Below, piece by piece: positions 16,204 to 23,934 of a stretch of 64,000 bases of DNA (position 1 is the first letter of the stretch; the number at the start of each line of letters is the position of its first letter). The DNA comes from Sphingobium sp. HWE2-09 (GTDB lineage: Bacteria; Pseudomonadota; Alphaproteobacteria; Sphingomonadales; Sphingomonadaceae), in NCBI RefSeq assembly GCF_035989265.1, contig NZ_JAYKZX010000003.1, positions 1,674,001 to 1,738,000 on the forward strand. Direction: 5' to 3'. A program made the translations under genes and the position numbers. The notes under the pieces were generated by a model. That model was not told the origin of the DNA, made no database searches, and was given only the letters and a program-made list of their open reading frames with translations.

Positions 16204-17055
16204 TCAAGCGACCGCCGGCAAAGCGCCATCCGGCCGGGCATCGGCATAAGGACTATCCGCCAACGCGATCAGCGCGCGGTCGTCCACCTGCCAGGGATGA
16301 AAGCCGGGCAGAAAATAGTGCACCCACGGTCCGGCGACCCGGCGCAATATGCCCGGCCTGACCAGCGCGTAATACAGCAGTCCACCCCAGGCGCGACGCC
16401 CGGCGACACCGTCCTGCGCCAGCAGATCCATCATCCCGCGCGCGCGATGATGCAGAAAATGCTTCGTTACGATCAACATCATGGCCGTCCTCACCCACCA
16501 GCGTTTGAACCGGCTCCAGTCGCGGGTGGCGTGAACCCACGTGTCGTGCGCCACGCCCTTATGCTCGATCTCCTCGATCGCGTGCCAGCGCCACAACGCC
16601 GCCACCTCCGGGTCTGCCCCTTCAAGATAGCGCGGCTCCCTAAGCAATTCATGCGCAAGAATGGCGGTGAAATGCTCCAGCGCCATGGTCGCGGCCAGGC
16701 TGGCGATCGGCGGGCGTTGCTTCGCCAGGTCCAATATCATCGTCACATCGGCGTCGAGGCGGGACACGTCATAGCCATGGTCGGTCACCTGCCGGTTGAA
16801 GGCCAGATGTTCGCGGCTATGGACGACCTCTTGTTTGATGAACGCCGCGATCTCACCCACCAGCCGGTCCGGCACCCCGTCACGAAAGGCGCGGACGCTG
16901 TCGATGAAATAAGTCTCCCCGCGCGGAAAGGTGATCGACAGCGCATTGAAGAAAGCCGTGGCGATCGGATCGCCATTCAGCCAATGTCGCGCCGCTGCAC
17001 GATCGCGCCCGAAACGGCGGTCGCGCGGCGTTATGGTGAGGTCGGTCGGGGTCAT
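16204..17055 (-). CDS. Predicted metal-dependent hydrolase (PF10118 family)
   Basis: 283 residues. Conserved Glu/His clusters are visible as 'EVVHSREH' (about 95-102), 'ALEHFTAILAHELL' and 'WHAIEEIEHKGVAHD' (about 175-190), spaced on long helices. The family is annotated as a predicted metal-dependent hydrolase, but the E-x-x-H pattern is also what a ferritin-like di-iron enzyme would show. Divergent from a TetR-family regulator with a shared operator-like palindrome, so it is probably that regulator's target. Confidence 0.8.
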   Translation of the reverse strand: MTPTDLTITPRDRRFGRDRAAARHWLNGDPIATAFFNALSITFPRGETYFIDSVRAFRDGVPDRLVGEIAAFIKQEVVHSREHLAFNRQVTDHGYDVSRLDADVTMILDLAKQRPPIASLAATMALEHFTAILAHELLREPRYLEGADPEVAALWRWHAIEEIEHKGVAHDTWVHATRDWSRFKRWWVRTAMMLIVTKHFLHHRARGMMDLLAQDGVAGRRAWGGLLYYALVRPGILRRVAGPWVHYFLPGFHPWQVDDRALIALADSPYADARPDGALPAVA

Positions 17056-17075
17056 GGGTATGTCTCCGTCGCTAC

Positions 17076-17089
17076 TTACATTGATGTAA
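17076..17089. promoter_or_regulatory. Probable TetR operator
   Basis: Perfect palindrome TTACAT-TG-ATGTAA in the 53-bp gap between the divergent hydrolase and tetR genes. A weaker copy (TTACAATCATGTCAA, 17101-17115) overlaps the regulator's start codon. Confidence 0.65.
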
Positions 17090-17108
17090 ATAAGAGTTGC
17101 TTACAATC

Positions 17109-17726
17109 ATGTCAATAAAACGCGCGCGCCTCAGCCCGGATGAAAGCCGCCTCGTCGCCGTGGAGGCGGCGCGCGATCTGCTGATCGAGGCAGGGCCACA
17201 GGCGGTCACGCTGAAGGCGGTGGCGGAGCGCATCGGGCGAACCCACGCCAATCTGCTGCATCATTTCGGATCGGCCGCGGGATTGCAGAAGGCGCTGGCC
17301 GCGCATCTCGCCGACACGATCACCGCCAAGATCGGCGAGGCGGTGGACGCGGCGCGACGCGGCGAAGTCAGCCCGCGCACGATCGTCGACATGACCTTCG
17401 ACGCCTTCGACCGGGAAGGCGCCGGCGCGCTCGCAAGCTGGATGCTGGCATCGGGCAATGAGGATGCGCTCGACCCCGTCGTGGCGGCGATCCACCGCCT
17501 GGTCGACAAACTGTCGGCAAGCGCGCTCACGCCCAGCGTCGCCGAACTGATCCGCGACAATACGCTGATGCTGGTGCTGCTGGCGTTGGGCGATTCGCAA
17601 CTGGGCGGCGCAATGGCCGCCGCGCTTGCCCTGCCGCGCGAAAAAGCGCGCGAAATCGCCACGCGCAGCCTGACATTCGCGCTGATGCAGGAGGCAGCCG
17701 CCATAGCGGCACAGGCTAAGGTTTAA
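17109..17726 (+). CDS. TetR/AcrR family transcriptional regulator
   Basis: 205 residues from the ATG at 17109; a TTG four codons earlier lies in the putative operator. The N-terminal helix-turn-helix reads 'AVTLKAVAERIGRTHANLLHHFGS' in two pieces around residues 35-58, followed by a helical ligand domain. Likely represses itself and the divergent PF10118 gene through the palindrome at 17076-17089. Inducer unknown. Confidence 0.88.
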   Translation: MSIKRARLSPDESRLVAVEAARDLLIEAGPQAVTLKAVAERIGRTHANLLHHFGSAAGLQKALAAHLADTITAKIGEAVDAARRGEVSPRTIVDMTFDAFDREGAGALASWMLASGNEDALDPVVAAIHRLVDKLSASALTPSVAELIRDNTLMLVLLALGDSQLGGAMAAALALPREKAREIATRSLTFALMQEAAAIAAQAKV

Positions 17727-17756
17727 CTTTGCGCGATTAAAGGTTATGGGCGCGCC

Positions 17757-18854
17757 ATGCATTTTCTCGATCAAGCCAAAATCTATATCAAATCCGGCTG
17801 GGGCGGCCCCGGCGCGGTCAGTTTTCGTCGCGAAAAATATGAGGAATATGGCGGCCCGGACGGCGGCAATGGCGGCAAGGGCGGCGACATCATCTTCGAA
17901 GCAGTCCAAGGCCTCAACACCTTGATCGACTTCCGCTACACCCAGCATTTCAAGGCGCAGCGCGGCACGCCCGGCATGGGCAAGAATTGTTATGGCGCGG
18001 GCGGCAAGGATCTGATCATCCAGGTGCCGGTCGGCACGCAAATCCTGTCCGATCCCAAGCCGATCGAAGGCAGCGAGGACGAAGACGGCATCCCCGATTA
18101 TGAGGATCAGGACGTCCTGGCCGACTTTACCGAGGTCGGGCAGCGCGTCACTTTCCTGCGCGGTGGTGATGGCGGCCGGGGCAACATGTCGTACAAGACC
18201 AGCACCAACCGCGCCCCGCGTCAGCATGGCACGGGCTGGCCAGGCCAGGAAATGTGGGTGTGGCTGCGGCTCAAGCTGCTGGCCGACGTCGGCCTGGTGG
18301 GCATGCCCAACGCTGGCAAATCGACCCTGATCAACCAGGTGACCAATACCAAGGCGAAGGTCGGCGCCTATGCCTTCACCACCACCAAGCCGCAATTGGG
18401 CGTGGTGCTGCACCGCGACCGCGAATTCGTGCTGGCCGACATTCCCGGCCTGATCGCGGGCGCAGCCGAAGGCGTCGGCATCGGCGATCGCTTCCTGGGA
18501 CATATCGAGCGATGCCGCGTGCTGCTGCACCTGATCGACGCGACGACGGACGATCCGGTCGAAGCCTTCCATATCGTGACCGAGGAACTGGCCGCTTATG
18601 GCGAGGGGCTGGACGAAAAGCCGCAGGTCGTGGTGCTCAACAAGGGCGACCTGTTGGGCCAGGAGTTGATGGAAGATATCGCCGACCAGTTGCGCGACGA
18701 AGCGGGCGTGGAGGATGTGTTCATCATTTCCGGCGCAACCGGCGAAGGCGTGGGTCCGCTGCTCGACGCCGTGCTGCTGATGATGGACGAAGACAGGCGC
18801 GAGGCGCAAAGCGAGAGCGAAGCGGACGGTGACGGGACATGGTCGCCTATCTGA
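17757..18854 (+). CDS. obgE: Obg GTPase
   Basis: Essential GTPase for late 50S assembly and stress signalling. 365 residues. The Obg fold occupies residues 1-160 with its glycine-rich loops (GGPDGGNGGKGGD). The G domain carries GMPNAGKST, DIPGLIAGAAEG and NKGD. The C-terminal tail is short and acidic, so the separate OCT domain of some homologues is absent. Start ATG at 17757. Followed by proB after a large palindrome. Confidence 0.96.
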   Translation: MHFLDQAKIYIKSGWGGPGAVSFRREKYEEYGGPDGGNGGKGGDIIFEAVQGLNTLIDFRYTQHFKAQRGTPGMGKNCYGAGGKDLIIQVPVGTQILSDPKPIEGSEDEDGIPDYEDQDVLADFTEVGQRVTFLRGGDGGRGNMSYKTSTNRAPRQHGTGWPGQEMWVWLRLKLLADVGLVGMPNAGKSTLINQVTNTKAKVGAYAFTTTKPQLGVVLHRDREFVLADIPGLIAGAAEGVGIGDRFLGHIERCRVLLHLIDATTDDPVEAFHIVTEELAAYGEGLDEKPQVVVLNKGDLLGQELMEDIADQLRDEAGVEDVFIISGATGEGVGPLLDAVLLMMDEDRREAQSESEADGDGTWSPI

Positions 18855-18873
18855 CCGCGCCATAGCCCTACCT

Positions 18874-18935
18874 CCGTTCGGTTCGAGCTTGTCGAGAACC
18901 CTGCGCGAGGTTCTCGACAAGCTCGAACCGAACGG
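18874..18935. repeat. Perfect 27-bp inverted repeat (family 2)
   Basis: Arms 18874-18900 and 18909-18935 are perfectly complementary over 27 bp around an 8-nt centre (CTGCGCGA); outer ends CCGTTCGG/CCGAACGG, inner part TTCGAGCTTGTCGAGAACC. It occupies most of the obgE-proB gap. Confidence 0.93.
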
Positions 18936-18953
18936 ATGTTGTTTTAAACCGCC

Positions 18954-20081
18954 ATGAATGCCCTTTCCGGTTTCCCCCCTGCCCTGGTCCGCCGCCTGGT
19001 CGTGAAGATCGGGTCCGCGCTGCTGGTCGATCCGGCGGGCGCAGTGCGGGTGGACTGGTTGCGGACGCTGGTGGCCGATATCGCCGCGCGCAAGGCCGCG
19101 GGGCAGCAGCTCATCATCGTCTCATCCGGCGCGATTGCGCTGGGCGCACGGCGCTTGAAACTGCCCAAGGGCGGTCGCGGATCGCTGGAGGATGCGCAAG
19201 CAGCAGCGGCCACCGGCCAGATCGCCCTGTCGCAATGCTGGGCCAGTCTGCTGGACGAAAAGAACATCACCGCGGCCCAGATGCTAGTGACGCTGGACGA
19301 TCTGGAAAATCGCCGCCGCTACCTCAACGCGTCCGCCACGCTGGAACGGTTGACGGCGCTGGGCGTCGTGCCGGTCGTCAACGAGAATGACAGCGTGGCG
19401 ACGGCCGAAATTCGCTTCGGCGACAATGATCGGCTGGCGGCGCGCATCGGACAGGCGGCACGGGCTGACGCGGTTGTGCTGCTTTCCGATGTCGACGGGC
19501 TTTACACCGCCAACCCGCACGCCGATGCGAGCGCCATGCTGATAGAGACGATAGAGACGATCGACGCCCGTATCGCGGCGATGGCGGATGGCGGCTCCGC
19601 ATCCGGTATGGGATCGGGCGGCATGGTGTCCAAAATCCAGGCCGCGCGGATCGCCACCGGCGCGGGCGCGCATCTGGCGATCATTTCGGGCAAGGTGGAC
19701 GCCCCGCTGTCGCACTGGGCCGATGGCGGCAAGGGATCGATCTTCCTGGCCGCCCAGGGAAAAGGCGCGCGCAAGGGCTGGCTATCGGGGCGGCTGACCA
19801 CGCGCGGGCGCATCATCGTGGACGCGGGCGCGGAACAGGCGCTGGGCAAGGGCAACAGCCTGTTGCCCGCCGGGGTCGCGCGCGTCGAAGGTGTGTTCGA
19901 TCGCGGCGACGTGGTCGATATCGTGACACAGGACGGCCAGGTGATCGCACGCGGCCTCATCGAATATGACAGCGAAGCAGCGGCGAAGATCGCGGGCAAA
20001 CGCAGCGAGGATATCGCCGCCTTGCTGGGCGAAATGCCGCGATCGGTGCTGGTCCATCGCGACCATCTGGCGATGGTCTGA
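18954..20081 (+). CDS. proB: Glutamate 5-kinase
   Basis: First step of proline synthesis: ATP-dependent phosphorylation of glutamate. 375 residues. The amino-acid kinase domain includes 'RLVVKIGSALLVD', 'IIVSSGAIALG', 'NENDSVATAEIRFGDND' and 'GSGGMVSKIQAARIA'. A C-terminal PUA domain follows from about residue 275. Start ATG at 18954. proA is not adjacent; the neighbouring obgE-proB order is common in alphaproteobacteria. Confidence 0.96.
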   Translation: MNALSGFPPALVRRLVVKIGSALLVDPAGAVRVDWLRTLVADIAARKAAGQQLIIVSSGAIALGARRLKLPKGGRGSLEDAQAAAATGQIALSQCWASLLDEKNITAAQMLVTLDDLENRRRYLNASATLERLTALGVVPVVNENDSVATAEIRFGDNDRLAARIGQAARADAVVLLSDVDGLYTANPHADASAMLIETIETIDARIAAMADGGSASGMGSGGMVSKIQAARIATGAGAHLAIISGKVDAPLSHWADGGKGSIFLAAQGKGARKGWLSGRLTTRGRIIVDAGAEQALGKGNSLLPAGVARVEGVFDRGDVVDIVTQDGQVIARGLIEYDSEAAAKIAGKRSEDIAALLGEMPRSVLVHRDHLAMV

Positions 20082-20087
20082 TCCGCC

Positions 20088-21002
20088 ATGGTGTTTCGCA
20101 TTGCCATGACCGGCGCGACGGGCTTCGTCGGCGCAGAAACGCTGGAGCAGGCGCTGGGCGACGGATTGCGCGTCAACGCGCTGACCCGCCGGGCGCAGCC
20201 GCCCCGCGCGAAGCTGAAATGGGTGCACGGGTCGCTGGAGGACAGCGCCGCGCTCGATACGCTGGTGCGCGATGCCGATGCGGTGATCCATATTGCAGGC
20301 GTCGTCAATGCACCGGATCGTGACGGTTTCGAAGCGGGCAATGCGCGCGGCACCATGGCGGTTGTCGATGCGATGCGGCGCCGCGGGATCAAGCGGCTGG
20401 TCCATGTCTCATCCCTCGCCGCTCGTGAACCGGGCCTGTCCGACTATGGATGGTCCAAGGAACTGGCCGAAAAACATGTGAAGGCCAGCGGGCTGGATTG
20501 GACGATCATCCGCCCGCCTGCGATCTACGGTCCGGGCGACCGGGAAATGCTGGAACTCTTCCGCATGGCCAAGCGCGGCGTCATGCTGCTGCCACCGGGC
20601 GGGCGACTGTCGGTGATCCATGTGGGCGACCTTGCCGCCCTGCTGCTGGCGGTGGCGCAGGAAAGCGAGAACAGCCTGACGCGCAGCTACGAGGTGGACG
20701 ACGGCACGCCGGGTGGATGGGACCATAGGGATTTCGGCGCGGCAATCGGCCGGGCGGTGGGCCGATCGGTCCGCACGCTGGCGACGCCCGAATGGCTGCT
20801 GACCATCGCAGCACGGGCAGACCGAATGGTGCGCGGTAAAAATGCGAAACTGACCCCCGACCGGGTCGATTATTTCTGCCATCCCGACTGGGTCGTCACC
20901 AAACGCAAGCAGCCGCCCAAGCGCCTATGGCTGCCGCAAATACGCACGGAAGACGGGCTGAAGGCGACCGTGGCCGCCTATCGCTTGAAGGGGTGGCTGT
21001 AG
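20088..21002 (+). CDS. NAD(P)-dependent epimerase/dehydratase family protein
   Basis: 304 residues with an N-terminal nucleotide-binding motif 'MTGATGFVGAETLEQAL' and the extended-SDR core ('IIRPPAIYGPGDREM'). The catalytic Tyr-x-x-x-Lys appears as 'YGWSKELAE', with Y and K correctly spaced. It is similar in layout to the complex I NDUFA9-like atypical SDRs. Six bp after proB, so co-transcribed. Substrate unknown. Confidence 0.85.
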   Translation: MVFRIAMTGATGFVGAETLEQALGDGLRVNALTRRAQPPRAKLKWVHGSLEDSAALDTLVRDADAVIHIAGVVNAPDRDGFEAGNARGTMAVVDAMRRRGIKRLVHVSSLAAREPGLSDYGWSKELAEKHVKASGLDWTIIRPPAIYGPGDREMLELFRMAKRGVMLLPPGGRLSVIHVGDLAALLLAVAQESENSLTRSYEVDDGTPGGWDHRDFGAAIGRAVGRSVRTLATPEWLLTIAARADRMVRGKNAKLTPDRVDYFCHPDWVVTKRKQPPKRLWLPQIRTEDGLKATVAAYRLKGWL

Positions 21003-21184
21003 AGCGATATTTAGTCAAATAGTTGGTTTAGCAGCAATACATCGCATCAAACCAACGCATAAAGCTGTGACATCTTACGGTAAATCCATCTAACGTCGCC
21101 CGGCTCTATAACGCTTGATCCACGGCAACCAGGTCACAGACCCTCGCCAAGTCGCGACCCTAGCGGACCGTAACACCGCGTCGC
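21003..21184. other. AT-richer gap between convergent genes
   Basis: 182 bp between the convergent epimerase and Anbu genes. Holds an 8-bp inverted repeat GTTGGTTT (21022-21029) / AAACCAAC (21049-21056) with a 19-nt loop, possibly a weak terminator. No credible gene. Its base composition is visibly lower in GC than the flanks. Confidence 0.45.
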
Positions 21185-21922
21185 TCAATCCAGAACGTTG
21201 GGCAAATCCTCAAACCCCTTGCGCAACGCAGCGCCCCAGCCCTGCGAAATACGGTTGAATTCCTCATTATCCGCCTCGATCCGCGTACGGACGCGGAAGT
21301 CGAACGCGTCGGTGGGGATCACCGTCAGGTCCAGCGGCATACCGACCGACAGGTTGGAGCGCAGCGTCGAATCCATCGACACTAGCACCGCCTTGGTCGC
21401 GTCCTCCAGGCTGGTGTCGCGCTGGATGATGCGGTCCAGGATCGGCTTGCCATATTTATGCTCGCCAATCTGGAAGAAGGGCGTGTCTTCGGTCGCCTCG
21501 ATGAAATTGCCGGCCGAATAGATGAGGTAGAGGCGCGGCTTGCCGCCCTTGCGCTGGCCCGCGATCATGATCGACGCGCCTGCGCCCGAACCGCCCATCT
21601 CGATATTCTCGCGATAGCGCTGCTGCATCTTCTGCATCGCGTCGCCCACGATCTGCGCCACGCGATGCATGGTGTCGCAATTGAGGATCGTCTCGACCTC
21701 GGGGTCGAACGTGGCTTCCTTGATCGCTTTGCTCAGCGTCGCTTTCACCCCCTGAGTGATTGACAGATTGCCCGAACACATCAGCGTGATCGCCCGGTCG
21801 CCCGGCACATGATAGGTGAAGCTCTTTCGGAAGCGCGCGATATTATCCATGCCCGCATTGGTGCGGGTGTCGGACAGCATGACCAATCCCTGGTCCACGC
21901 GCACCGCCACACAATAAGTCAT
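21185..21922 (-). CDS. Anbu-type proteasome-like peptidase (ancestral beta subunit)
   Basis: 245 residues. The product starts MTYCVAVRVDQG, so removal of Met exposes the N-terminal threonine nucleophile. Asp17 and Lys32 of the mature numbering (in 'MLSDTRT' and 'FRKSF') match the proteasome beta-subunit triad. The region 'GGSGAGASIMIAG' is the Ntn-hydrolase core. Anbu proteins assemble into helical or ring-like particles, but their substrates are unknown. Last gene of the operon with the transglutaminase-like, alpha-E and ATP-grasp genes, the well-known Anbu context. Confidence 0.95.
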   Translation of the reverse strand: MTYCVAVRVDQGLVMLSDTRTNAGMDNIARFRKSFTYHVPGDRAITLMCSGNLSITQGVKATLSKAIKEATFDPEVETILNCDTMHRVAQIVGDAMQKMQQRYRENIEMGGSGAGASIMIAGQRKGGKPRLYLIYSAGNFIEATEDTPFFQIGEHKYGKPILDRIIQRDTSLEDATKAVLVSMDSTLRSNLSVGMPLDLTVIPTDAFDFRVRTRIEADNEEFNRISQGWGAALRKGFEDLPNVLD

Positions 21923-21950
21923 CGACCGCCCGGCTCCCGGTTATTCTGGT

Positions 21951-22823
21951 TCAATCCTGCGGATCGGGCGGCGGAATGCTTTGTTGTTGCTGCCGTTGCA
22001 GCTGCCGTTCCTCAACTCCGTCCTCCGCCTGCGCGATACGGACATCGGCGTCAATCCATATATCGCCCATGATCGTGACCGAACCACGGATCGGCGCAGC
22101 GTCGTCCGCGTCCAGCCCGCTGGCCAGACGCAGATAGCGTTCGGTCACGCAGACCTGGTTGGAGGGATCGAACCCGATCCAGCCCAGTCCCGGCACATGC
22201 GCTTCGGCCCAGCCATGAGTTTCGTGCAGCGCATCGCCGTCCCCCGCCAGCAGATATCCCGACACATAGCGCGCAGGCCGCCCCAGCGTGCGGGCGGCAG
22301 CGATGAAAATCTGGGCATGATCCTGACACACGCCCGCTCCCAAAGCGAAAGCCTGCGCCGCGGTAGTGCCCGAATTGGTCACGCCCGCCCGATAGCGCAC
22401 TGCGTCCCACACCGCCGCCGACAGCGCATGAAGTTGCGCCAGCGGCCCGTCCCCGGCGGGCAGCGCGCGCGCCATGGCGACGATCGCGTCGGAAGCCTCC
22501 GTCAGCGGCGTATCGCGCAGGAAATAGCGCGGATCGACCCGGCTATCGAGATGACCGACCACGCCATGGCTTTCGCGCGTATCGACCAGCCCCTCCGCCA
22601 CGATCACTGCATGGTCCAGCCGCTCGTGGCTGATCCAGGTAGCCTCCATTTCGCCATAGCTGTTGCGGCGAAATCCGGTCAGCGGCACGTCGTTGATGCT
22701 GACCTGCCAGTCCAGCACCGTCTGCGTCGGCGTATCCACGGGCATCAGCTTCAATCGCATCGCCACACGCCCGGCAACGGCCGAGTAGCGATAGATGGTT
22801 TGATGGCGAACGAGCAATTTCAT
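21951..22823 (-). CDS. Transglutaminase-like cysteine protease with N-terminal beta domain
   Basis: 290 residues. An N-terminal domain (1-95) typical of bacterial transglutaminase-like proteins precedes the catalytic core. Catalytic triad: C166 in 'GAGVCQDHAQ', H203 in 'HETHGWAEAH', D219 in 'GWIGFDPSN'. These proteins are thought to act as peptidases or amide-forming enzymes. A glutamine-rich C-terminal tail (QLQRQQQQSIPPP) is unusual. Lies 28 bp upstream of Anbu in transcription order; likely acts on the product of the ATP-grasp enzyme. Confidence 0.93.
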   Translation of the reverse strand: MKLLVRHQTIYRYSAVAGRVAMRLKLMPVDTPTQTVLDWQVSINDVPLTGFRRNSYGEMEATWISHERLDHAVIVAEGLVDTRESHGVVGHLDSRVDPRYFLRDTPLTEASDAIVAMARALPAGDGPLAQLHALSAAVWDAVRYRAGVTNSGTTAAQAFALGAGVCQDHAQIFIAAARTLGRPARYVSGYLLAGDGDALHETHGWAEAHVPGLGWIGFDPSNQVCVTERYLRLASGLDADDAAPIRGSVTIMGDIWIDADVRIAQAEDGVEERQLQRQQQQSIPPPDPQD

Positions 22824-22862
22824 GGAACGCCCCCCTTCTGTCAGACCCCGCGCCGACCCCCG

Positions 22863-23795
22863 TCAGCCGAAATGATAGGCCTCTGCTATTTCCGCGCCCA
22901 GCCGGTTGGTGGACGACAGCCCATGCTGCACCGTTTCATGCAGCCCGAACCGGAAGATTTCGCCGCTATCCAGCTTCTCCAGCGCCGCGACCATGTCGTG
23001 CACCGTTTCATGGCAGGCCGCTCGCGCATCATGCCACCCCGCCAGTCGGTTGAGCCGATAGGCGAGTTGGTCGTAGCAATAGGCGACGCTGCGCGGAAAC
23101 AGCCGATTGAGCATCAGGAAATCGGTGATCTGCCAGGGCGTATAGGTGCCGCCATAGACATGATGATAGGCGCGGCTGCCCGACAGCGCGTGCAGCACCG
23201 ACGTCCATTGATAATGGTCGCGATTGCCGCCGATCACTTCGGTTTCAGGCAGCAGGACATAATATTTGACGTCCAGCAGCCGCAACGTCATCTGCGCCCG
23301 TTCCAGCGCGGACCCGGCGCGCAGGAAATCATGGCCTTCATTGCGCAACTGGCCCGAATGGGCGGCCCCGCGAAAGGTCATGACCCGGGTCTTCACCCAA
23401 TCGATCAGGGTCGGCAGCTGCTGTCGCGCTTCGCCGACATCATAGCTGTCCAGCTTGCGCCAACCCTCGTTCAGCGCTTCCCACATATCCTGCGTCAACA
23501 TGGTGCGCGCCGACTTGGCGTTGGCGCGCGCCTTGAGCAGGCAGGAGCGGATCGAACTGGGATTGTCCGCGTCCAGCATCATGAAGGACACGGCGTCGCT
23601 TTCGGTGACGATCGTGTCTTCGGGGAACTGATGCCCCGCACCGGTGGCCCGCACGACCGACCGCCATTCGTCGCGATGATGCGCGCCGGGCAGGATCGCC
23701 ATCCGCTGCCCCATGGTCAGCAGCCGCGCAGTCGCCTCCGCCCGCTCCATATAGCGCGCCATCCAGAATAGATTTTCGGCGGTCCGGCTCAGCAT
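22863..23795 (-). CDS. Alpha-E domain protein (DUF403)
   Basis: 310 residues, all-helical, starting MLSRTAENLFWMARYMERAE, the hallmark of the family with its conserved Arg/Glu-rich helix. An in-frame extension to 23843 would translate the neighbouring palindromic repeat and is rejected. Alpha-E proteins occur almost only beside circularly permuted ATP-grasp enzymes and are inferred to be their partner in a peptide-forming or tagging reaction; no activity is established. Confidence 0.93.
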   Translation of the reverse strand: MLSRTAENLFWMARYMERAEATARLLTMGQRMAILPGAHHRDEWRSVVRATGAGHQFPEDTIVTESDAVSFMMLDADNPSSIRSCLLKARANAKSARTMLTQDMWEALNEGWRKLDSYDVGEARQQLPTLIDWVKTRVMTFRGAAHSGQLRNEGHDFLRAGSALERAQMTLRLLDVKYYVLLPETEVIGGNRDHYQWTSVLHALSGSRAYHHVYGGTYTPWQITDFLMLNRLFPRSVAYCYDQLAYRLNRLAGWHDARAACHETVHDMVAALEKLDSGEIFRFGLHETVQHGLSSTNRLGAEIAEAYHFG

Positions 23796-23816
23796 TTGGT
23801 CATGCCTTCTGCTTCC

Positions 23817-23904
23817 GTCATTCCCGCGAAGGCGGGAACCCATCTCCCGAGCGTTGCGCCTGGGGTTAGGTTTGGAGATGGATCCCCGCCTTCGCGGGGA
23901 TGAC
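23817..23904. repeat. Family-1 palindromic element inside the ATP-grasp operon
   Basis: 27-nt arms (starting GTCATTCCCGCGAAGGCGGG and ending CGCGGGGATGAC) around a 34-bp centre. It lies between the ATP-grasp and alpha-E genes. Confidence 0.88.
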
Positions 23905-23934
23905 GATTAGGGTGAGTGGACGGAATAGCCATCA

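Noticed and set aside
17112..18920. 602-codon open frame antisense to tetR and obgE
   Set aside because: Composition (rich in Arg, Gly, Gln, His, Asp) is that of a high-GC shadow frame; it covers two well-supported genes and has no recognisable domain.
21981..23771. 596-codon open frame antisense to the Anbu operon
   Set aside because: Covers three conserved genes with intact catalytic motifs; the antisense product has no domain and an Arg/Gln/His-rich composition.
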